Positions 32,471 through 37,810 of a stretch of 40,170 nt of DNA are shown piece after piece. The notes under the pieces were generated by a model. It did no database searches. It was not told where the DNA came from and saw only the letters and a program-made list of their open reading frames with translations. Position 1 is the stretch's first letter, and every line of letters starts with the position of its first letter. Made by a program: the position numbers and the translations under genes. Source of the stretch: an uncultured Oscillospiraceae bacterium (GTDB lineage Bacteria > Bacillota > Clostridia > Oscillospirales > Oscillospiraceae); the NCBI GenBank assembly GCA_910587285.1, contig CAJULM010000025.1, forward strand, positions 1 to 40,170, in the 5' to 3' direction.

Positions 32471-32518
32471 AATGTGGGGAAAGGATATTCAAAGAATGTG
32501 GGGAAAGGATATTCAAAG
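32471..32518 (+). repeat. Perfect 24-bp tandem duplication
   Basis: Positions 32471-32494 and 32495-32518 are identical. In the reading frame they give NVGKGYSK twice, at the very start of the membrane protein. Exact identity suggests a recent event, and each copy contains a GTG with purine-rich sequence around it. Confidence 0.95.
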
Positions 32519-33112
32519 TTCGGGAAAGTGCTTCGGTGGCTATTTTACGGAGTTATTCTGTCGTGCGTTCCATTTTTAGTAGCCGCTGCGTATGAGTGGT
32601 ACATAGGATATAACTTTAATGTATTAAAAGTTGAATATTTGCCTGGTTTTGTGACTATAACTTTTTCTGTGGCAGCAAATGCTTGTGGATATGCAACGGA
32701 TAGAGAGAAATCATCTGAATGTCCGAGCTTTGAAAACATTAAGCCGGTGTTTTTGTTTTTGGCGATTGTATCGCTGTGCGCCTGCCTACTATTTTATTCA
32801 TGGATCCTTGGTGATGAAAGGCGCACTTTTCCGGTCGATATGGGAAACAGCGTTGAAACATCGCCCACGTATGTGCTTGAATCGAGAACAGATGGAGAAG
32901 CAAATATTGTAAGTGACTCGGAGTCAAGCGAAGCAGAAATGAGTATTAGAACGAATAGAGCAATGGTTATTGCAATAATTGTAGCAGGAGTTCTTACAGT
33001 AAATATCATGATAGGGGTTATTATCGAATGCTTCTCGTTGGATACAAGAACGCCAAGTAGCGCTGAGGCAGACAAAAATGATACAAAAGATGACGCGGGA
33101 AAATCAATATAG
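32474..33112 (+). CDS. Hypothetical multi-pass membrane protein, 212 aa
   Basis: GTG 32474 is chosen since GGGAGGG lies 6 bp upstream and the promoter's -10 box covers the earlier ATG 32399. About four membrane segments are seen (FYGVILSCVPFLVAAAYEW, FVTITFSVAANACG, VFLFLAIVSLCACLLFYSW, MVIAIIVAGVLTVNIMIGVII). A polar loop of about 60 residues rich in Ser/Glu lies before the last one. Composition is AT-rich. It is 15 bp ahead of the RCC1-repeat gene and has a shared promoter. No family recognised. Confidence 0.6.
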   Translation: MGKGYSKNVGKGYSKFGKVLRWLFYGVILSCVPFLVAAAYEWYIGYNFNVLKVEYLPGFVTITFSVAANACGYATDREKSSECPSFENIKPVFLFLAIVSLCACLLFYSWILGDERRTFPVDMGNSVETSPTYVLESRTDGEANIVSDSESSEAEMSIRTNRAMVIAIIVAGVLTVNIMIGVIIECFSLDTRTPSSAEADKNDTKDDAGKSI

Positions 33113-33127
33113 GAGAAGGTTTGCAAA

Positions 33128-34591
33128 ATGTCAGATGCCAAGAAGAAAAAAATACCGATCAGAGCGATCTACTTAGCTGAGATATCGTTGATAATATTAC
33201 TTTTAGTCTTTTGCTTTTTTATCAGTGCGGAAAGTACCCGGCGAAAGCTTTTAGCGACGTACGAAGATGGTACAGAAATGATAGTGGAAAGTGAGAACTA
33301 TGAAGATGGTATCGCGCTATTGTCAACGTTGGGGAATTATAAAGAGAGCTTTTCATATATAGAAAAGGCTAATAATAGATTGACATATAATCATGCCGTA
33401 GATCTATTTAACTGCGGCGATTATGAGGCGGCCAAAAGCATTTTTGAGGAGCTGAAGGACGCAGATATAGCAAATATTAAAAATGATGAAAAGTCTCCAA
33501 GCTCGTATATTAAAGATATTGAGTTGAAATTAGCGGAAATAGAGGAGAAAGATGCTAAATATAAGGAAGCACTTGATTGTCTTGATTCCAGAGATTATTT
33601 AACAGCTTACGGCCTCTTAACAGAACTTGATGGGTATAACGAAAAAATCGACAGCTTGCTGGAAGAATGTAAAACGGCGATCAAACGTCTTGCCTTTTCC
33701 AATACCATTTCAGCGGGTGTGCGTTTTTCAGCCGGAGTGACTGAGGAAGGAAGAGTCGAATTTGCGGGGACCGATCCGGGATACAAGGAAAAGCTGGATA
33801 CGTGGTATGATATTGTATCGGTATCAGCAAAAGGGCACTTCATTATTGGACTAAAAAACGATGGAACTGTTGTGACAACTGGACAAATAGGGAACTATCG
33901 CATTGACACAAGTGATTGGCGCGATATTATTGCCGTATCTGCTGGAGAATTATTTATTGTCGGGCTAAAAAGCGACGGCACGCTGACGGCACAGGGCCAT
34001 AATGGTGATAAACAGATAGATATTGACGAATGGCGTAACATTGTAGCTGTAGCCACCGGCGCAAGGCATACCGTTGGGCTGGATGCCAATGGGGAAATTT
34101 ATATTACCGGGTTTGGAAGCAAAGGACAACTAAAGTATATCGAAAATCATAAGGATGAATGGACAGATATTGTTGCGATTTCAGCCGGTGGGAGGAGGTA
34201 TAGCTATACTGCCGCATTAAAGAAAGACAAGACTGTAGTTGTGGCATACCCAAACAATTTGCACAGATTTGATGTGAGTGATTGGGATGATATCATTGCG
34301 ATTGCGGCTGGAGATTCCCATTTGGTGGGCCTAAAATCGAGTGGTCAAGTCGTTGTGGCCACGCTTGATTCTGGCAAAAGTGAGGTTATAGACGGATGGG
34401 AAAACATTAAGGCAATTTCTGCTGGATACGAGTTTACATTGGCCTTGACAGAAACCGGAAACGTTGAAGGAATCGGAAATGAGTGGCAAGGCCAAATCAA
34501 TGTAGGCGGATGGGATGATATTATGAGAAAGAACGAGTGGGATCTGATTTTTGATGAAGATAAAGAATATATGTTTCAAGTCCAAAAGTAA
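33128..34591 (+). CDS. Membrane-anchored protein with RCC1-like repeats, 487 aa
   Basis: Residues about 12-32 (AIYLAEISLIILLLVFCFFI) form an N-terminal membrane anchor. Residues 35-190 are helical with TPR-like pairs (YEDGIALLSTLGNYKES, DLFNCGDYEAAKSIFEEL, YKEALDCLDSRDYLTAYGLL). From about 195 to 475 there are RCC1-type repeats of about 40-45 residues, each containing a (W)xDIvavSAG.xhtvGLksDGtv pattern; I count about six or seven, enough for one beta-propeller. RCC1-like proteins of gut Firmicutes are mostly uncharacterised and probably bind proteins at the cell surface. ATG 33128 follows AGGAGAAGG. It is AT-rich cargo that splits the nucleotide genes. Confidence 0.75.
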   Translation: MSDAKKKKIPIRAIYLAEISLIILLLVFCFFISAESTRRKLLATYEDGTEMIVESENYEDGIALLSTLGNYKESFSYIEKANNRLTYNHAVDLFNCGDYEAAKSIFEELKDADIANIKNDEKSPSSYIKDIELKLAEIEEKDAKYKEALDCLDSRDYLTAYGLLTELDGYNEKIDSLLEECKTAIKRLAFSNTISAGVRFSAGVTEEGRVEFAGTDPGYKEKLDTWYDIVSVSAKGHFIIGLKNDGTVVTTGQIGNYRIDTSDWRDIIAVSAGELFIVGLKSDGTLTAQGHNGDKQIDIDEWRNIVAVATGARHTVGLDANGEIYITGFGSKGQLKYIENHKDEWTDIVAISAGGRRYSYTAALKKDKTVVVAYPNNLHRFDVSDWDDIIAIAAGDSHLVGLKSSGQVVVATLDSGKSEVIDGWENIKAISAGYEFTLALTETGNVEGIGNEWQGQINVGGWDDIMRKNEWDLIFDEDKEYMFQVQK

Positions 34592-34596
34592 AATTT

Positions 34597-34632
34597 TAAA
34601 ACCTCTGTGCTGAAAACAGCACAGGGGTTTTA
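34597..34632 (+). terminator. Intrinsic terminator after the RCC1 gene
   Basis: AAAACCTCTGTGCTG and CAGCACAGGGGTTTT form a long stem with a GAAAA-type loop and end in TTTT. Confidence 0.85.
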
Positions 34633-34654
34633 TCGGTAACAAGGGGATATTTGT

Positions 34655-35092
34655 ATGGGAAAAACGATTAGTGTCCGTTATTTAAGCGACAAGGTGGAAG
34701 CGCTGCGGTACATAGATGGCAAGTCCGACTGGATTGACCTGCGGGCTGCTGAGGACGCGGAGCTGAAGCAGGGCGACTTCAAGCTGATTTCGCTGGGCAT
34801 CGCGATGCAGCTTCCAAAGGGCTACGAAGCGCACATCGTTCCGCGCAGTTCTACTTTTAAGAATTTCGGGGTCATTCAGGCCAACCATATGGGCGTGGTG
34901 GACGAGCGCTATTGCGGAGACAATGATCAGTGGTATTTCCCGGCTATTGCCATGAGGGACACCGCTATTCACGCTGGCGACCGTATCTGCCAGTTCCGAA
35001 TTATGGAGCATCAGCCTGTTTTGCAGTTCGAGGTTGTGGAGACGCTCAACAATGATGACCGGGGTGGTATCGGCAGTACAGGGATTAGATAA
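34655..35092 (+). CDS. dut: dUTP diphosphatase (dUTPase)
   Basis: Predicted 145-residue trimeric-type dUTPase with all five motifs in order: DLRAAED, PRSSTFKNFG, GVVDERYCGDNDQW, GDRICQFRIM, and the C-terminal RGGIGSTG. It removes dUTP from the pool and supplies dUMP for thymidylate synthesis, complementing the ThyX-like protein and dNMP kinase. ATG 34655 has AAGGGG upstream. The gene lies after the RCC1 terminator, so it needs its own promoter or read-through. Confidence 0.95.
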   Translation: MGKTISVRYLSDKVEALRYIDGKSDWIDLRAAEDAELKQGDFKLISLGIAMQLPKGYEAHIVPRSSTFKNFGVIQANHMGVVDERYCGDNDQWYFPAIAMRDTAIHAGDRICQFRIMEHQPVLQFEVVETLNNDDRGGIGSTGIR

Positions 35093-35113
35093 AATCGCAT
35101 GGGTTGTAGACTA

Positions 35114-35147
35114 AATGAAAGGGTTGGCGAAAGTCAACCCTTTCATT
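35114..35147. terminator. Intrinsic terminator after dut
   Basis: AATGAAAGGGTTG and CAACCCTTTCATT form a perfect 13-bp stem around GCGAAAGT. It separates the prophage operon from the recombinase region. Confidence 0.9.
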
Positions 35148-35236
35148 ATACATATTGCCACAAATTATCCTGATGCAGCAATCAATCCATTAAAGTCTAC
35201 ATATATTTTATTATCTAAGAACGAGGAGGCGTCTTA

Positions 35237-35359
35237 TTGAATACACAGAAACTGGTATTGGTTTGCCGCTATTCTACAGAAGAACGGAGTATTGTCCAGG
35301 CCGTTCAAAGTTCTTTCGACATTTTCCTCAGAAAAGAGCTTCAAAATGTTGAAAGATAG
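35237..35359 (+). CDS. 40-residue protein next to the recombinase gene
   Basis: TTG 35237 has GAGGAGG 7 bp upstream. The product has QKLVLVCRYSTEERSIVQAV in the first half and SSFDIFLRKELQNVER in the second. It is short, charged and probably helical. It ends 58 bp before the recombinase start, and the putative recombinase promoter overlaps its 3' end. Partner position suggests a role with the recombinase (for example a directionality factor), but this is an inference; I do not recognise a characterised family. Confidence 0.6.
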   Translation: MNTQKLVLVCRYSTEERSIVQAVQSSFDIFLRKELQNVER

Positions 35360-35387
35360 CTATATTTTACTGTATAATACATATGAT
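35349..35387 (+). promoter_or_regulatory. Recombinase promoter region, sigma-A- and sigma-E-like
   Basis: Two overlapping candidates are seen. TTGAAA (35349-35354), 18 bp, TATAAT (35373-35378) fits sigma A. ATATT (35362-35366), 13 bp, CATATGAT (35380-35387) partly fits the mother-cell sigma E consensus (KMATATT...CATACAAT), as expected for a SpoIVCA-type gene. Sequence alone does not decide between them. Confidence 0.45.
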
Positions 35388-35416
35388 GAATGGCCGCTTA
35401 TCTCAGGAGGCACGAT

Positions 35417-36991
35417 ATGTACTTAGAGATAAGCAATCCCATGGACTACCATGCAGCATTATACATCAGACTGTCAAAGGAGGATGAGAACGAGGGCCCA
35501 TCCGAGAGCGTAAACAATCAGCAGTCCCTGCTTAACGAATTTGTCCAGCAACACCGTTTGACTGTTTTCGACACCTATATTGATGACGGTTGGAGTGGAA
35601 CAAACTTCGAGCGTCCAAATTTTCAACGCATGATTGCCGATATTGAGGCCAAGAAGGTTAACATGGTTATCACCAAGGATTTGAGCCGTTTGGGACGTGA
35701 CTACATCCTAACCGGTCACTACATGGAGCGGTACTTTCCAGAGCACCGGGTCCGCTACATTTCTCTGCTGGATGGCATTGACACCGGGGTGGACTCTACG
35801 GCAAACGATATCACCCCATTCCGCGCTATCATGAACGATATGTACGCAAAGGACATCTCTAAAAAGATTTCCAGCGTCAAGCGAGACAAGCAGCGTAAGG
35901 GATTGTTTATTGGAGGCAAGCCAGTATACGGATACAAGATGCACCCAACGGAGAAGAACAAAATTGTTATTGATGATGGCGCCGCCCCTGTGGTGCAAAG
36001 GGTTTTCAACATGGCGCTGGAGGGTATAAGCTGCCGCCAGATCGCCGCTCAGTTAAACGCAGATGGCATTCCCACTCCAGCCACATACGCCGGACTAACC
36101 GTCGCAAATCCAGGCCCATACACCGGATTTTGGAGCAGCGAGCGCATCTCCGATATGCTGCAAAACGAGACCTACATTGGAAATATGGTGCAGGGCCGTA
36201 CACGGAAAATCAACTACAAGTCCAAAAAGTGTATCAAGCAGGATCACAGGGACTGGGTAGTGGTAGAGGGCACCCACGAGCCCATCATTGACCGGGAGAC
36301 CTTTGACAAGGTGCAGACGCTGGTTAATAGCAGGCGGCACACCCGCAGCCGGACCTATGACTTTCTGCTGAAGGGACTGATTTTTTGCCATGAGTGCGGC
36401 TATCCGCTGGCTGTGCTCAATCGTAAAAACGCGGCAGGGGAGGATAAGCTGTATTTCGTCTGCCGGACCTATCAGCGCTTCACTAAGGCTGGAATTTGCA
36501 CAAGTCACACCATCAAGGAGGAGACCGTTACCCAAGCAGTGGTGGAAAAGGTGAGGGAGGTCTGTGGGTCCTATCTGCAATCGGATCAGCTTTTGCCACA
36601 GGCGCAGAGAGCGGTGGCCAAAGCCATCGCGGAGGCAGACAACGAAAAGGAGATTGCCGCCTTAAAAGCCAAAATCGACAGCTTGACCGCTCATCTGGAC
36701 AGAGTGTACATGGATAAGCTGGGTGGTATTCTGGACGAGGACGACTTCCAGCGCATCTATACCAAGGTCAAAGCAGACCGCGCCGCCATGGAGCGGCGTC
36801 TCAATCAGCTTGACCGCCCGGATTACTCTCCGGTCGAGCAGGTTAACTTGGCAAAAAAACTGGTGGAGCGATTTCTGAAAACCGCATCCACCAACCGGGA
36901 GCTGCTGGTCAGCCTCATCGAGCGAGTGGAGCTAACAGCAGATAAACAAATTATCATCAAATTCCGCTTTAAGCAGATGAAAAACGAGTAA
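35417..36991 (+). CDS. Large serine recombinase, SpoIVCA-like
   Basis: Predicted 524-residue large serine recombinase. The N-terminal resolvase domain (residues about 10-160) starts AALYIRLSKEDENEGPSESV with Ser-nucleophile region and continues TKDLSRLGRDYILTGHYMERYFP. The recombinase domain follows (VYGYKMHP...GISCRQIAAQLNADGIPTPATY), then a zinc-ribbon domain (LIFCHECGYPLAVL...CRTY...C) and a C-terminal coiled coil (EKEIAALKAKIDSLTAHLDRV). ATG 35417 is chosen because CAGGAGG is 5-6 bp upstream; ATG 35390 is an alternative. It is convergent with sigK, with 46 bp between their stops. In the skin elements of B. subtilis and C. difficile the homologous enzyme excises the element during sporulation. 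Confidence 0.95.
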   Translation: MYLEISNPMDYHAALYIRLSKEDENEGPSESVNNQQSLLNEFVQQHRLTVFDTYIDDGWSGTNFERPNFQRMIADIEAKKVNMVITKDLSRLGRDYILTGHYMERYFPEHRVRYISLLDGIDTGVDSTANDITPFRAIMNDMYAKDISKKISSVKRDKQRKGLFIGGKPVYGYKMHPTEKNKIVIDDGAAPVVQRVFNMALEGISCRQIAAQLNADGIPTPATYAGLTVANPGPYTGFWSSERISDMLQNETYIGNMVQGRTRKINYKSKKCIKQDHRDWVVVEGTHEPIIDRETFDKVQTLVNSRRHTRSRTYDFLLKGLIFCHECGYPLAVLNRKNAAGEDKLYFVCRTYQRFTKAGICTSHTIKEETVTQAVVEKVREVCGSYLQSDQLLPQAQRAVAKAIAEADNEKEIAALKAKIDSLTAHLDRVYMDKLGGILDEDDFQRIYTKVKADRAAMERRLNQLDRPDYSPVEQVNLAKKLVERFLKTASTNRELLVSLIERVELTADKQIIIKFRFKQMKNE

Positions 36992-37029
36992 ATCCGTCAC
37001 AAATTGCACAAGTAAATCGTTTACAATAG

Positions 37030-37060
37030 CTGGGGCGCTATACATAGGACCGTGAGATAC
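37030..37060. other. Attachment-site junction (element / sigK)
   Basis: On the minus strand sigK reads ...TCACGGTCCTATGTA and then TAG, after which the sequence no longer encodes SigK. The crossover core must lie at or just before TCCTATGT (about 37,041-37,048). The exact core cannot be fixed without the other junction. Confidence 0.6.
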
Positions 37061-37673
37061 CGCACAGGGAGGCGATCTCCCGCTGGGTAAGCGGCGGGCG
37101 GTCGTCCAGGCCGTACCGCAGGCGAATGATGTGGGCCTCTCGGCCGGTGAGGCAGGCCTCCACGCAGCGGCGCACTTTGGTGCAGGCGTCCCGCAGGTCC
37201 AATTCCTCCAGCATATTGTCGTCTACGCGGATTACGTCGATGAGAGACAGTGAGCCGTTTTCACCGTCGTTGTCTAAAGAATCTGACAATGACAGTTCAC
37301 CTTGCAGTTTGCGCTGAGAGCGAAAATACATTAATATTTCGTTTTCAATACATCGACTGGCATAGGTGGCAAGCCTGACGTTTTTGTCGGGCTTAAACGT
37401 TGACACCCCCTTGATCAGCCCGATGGTTCCAATGGAAATCAGGTCGTCCTGGTCGCCGTTGGGGGTGTAATACTTTTTGACGATGTGGGCCACCAAGCGC
37501 AGATTATGTTCGATGAGCTCATCTCTGGCGTCTGTGTCGCCCTGGGCCATTCGCTCCAAGCAGTTTTGTTCTTCCTCCCGGGTGAGGGCCCGGGGGAAGG
37601 AGCCAGTGCTTCCCGCCAGGCGCAGTGTAAAAAACAGTCCGTTCAGGGTCAATAACAGCCATGCTGTCCACAT
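37038..37673 (-). CDS. sigK: Pro-sigma K, 3' end removed by element insertion
   Basis: Predicted 211-residue fragment of the late mother-cell sigma factor. It begins with a hydrophobic pro-sequence (MWTAWLLLTLNGLFFTLRLAG) that SpoIVFB-type protease removes, then FPRALTREEEQNCLERM, region 2 (NLRLVAHIVKKYY...DLISIGTIGLIKGVSTF...ATYASRCIENEILMYFR), and region 4 (REAHIIRLRYGLDDRPPLTQREIASLCGISRSYV). The frame then hits TAG at 37038-37040. Intact SigK continues SRIEK and about 20 more residues, so the second helix-turn-helix helix is incomplete and the product should be inactive until excision. ATG 37673 has GGAGGTGG upstream; the frame extends to 37718 only within promoter sequence. Confidence 0.93.
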   Translation of the reverse strand: MWTAWLLLTLNGLFFTLRLAGSTGSFPRALTREEEQNCLERMAQGDTDARDELIEHNLRLVAHIVKKYYTPNGDQDDLISIGTIGLIKGVSTFKPDKNVRLATYASRCIENEILMYFRSQRKLQGELSLSDSLDNDGENGSLSLIDVIRVDDNMLEELDLRDACTKVRRCVEACLTGREAHIIRLRYGLDDRPPLTQREIASLCGISRSYV

Positions 37674-37692
37674 GGACACCACCTCCACCAAA

Positions 37693-37722
37693 ACTGTATG
37701 CAAGGGCGGCGTGTCCATATTA
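37693..37722 (-). promoter_or_regulatory. Sigma-E/K-type sporulation promoter of sigK
   Basis: Minus strand: TAATATG (-35; 37722-37716), a 15-bp spacer, and CATACAGT (-10; 37700-37693). The sigma E consensus is KMATATT and CATACAAT, so 6 of 7 and 7 of 8 positions fit. The start of transcription would lie just before the GGAGGTGG ribosome site, giving a very short leader. Confidence 0.6.
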
Positions 37723-37737
37723 AACAGGGAGGAAAAT

Positions 37738-37782
37738 AGATAAAAGCGCTGCGCCTGATGTGTTCAGGCGCAGCGCTTTGCC
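37738..37782 (-). terminator. Strong terminator of ppdK
   Basis: AAAGCGCTGCGCCTGA and TCAGGCGCAGCGCTTT form a perfect 16-bp stem with a TGTGT loop; minus-strand transcription then meets TTTTATC. It separates ppdK from sigK. Confidence 0.9.
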
Positions 37783-37810
37783 GTGACAATAACGCAGATG
37801 CTGGAAAAAA

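Larger units (their letters stand above)
1..37045. mobile_element. Large skin-like prophage element interrupting sigK (one end visible, left end outside window)
   Basis: The right boundary is placed where the sigK reading frame stops matching the sigma factor family, at about 37,038-37,050. Inside it lie a large serine recombinase next to the junction, a phage replication operon, phage nucleotide-metabolism genes, a repressor region and many small phage genes. GC content drops from the GC-rich ppdK/sigK backbone to a mixed composition in the element. The missing 3' end of sigK is not found in the window, so the left end must lie beyond position 1, or has been lost. The mob module at 1-950 may be a separate element nested inside. 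That the recombinase excises this whole region is inferred from the B. subtilis and C. difficile skin elements. Confidence 0.8.
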
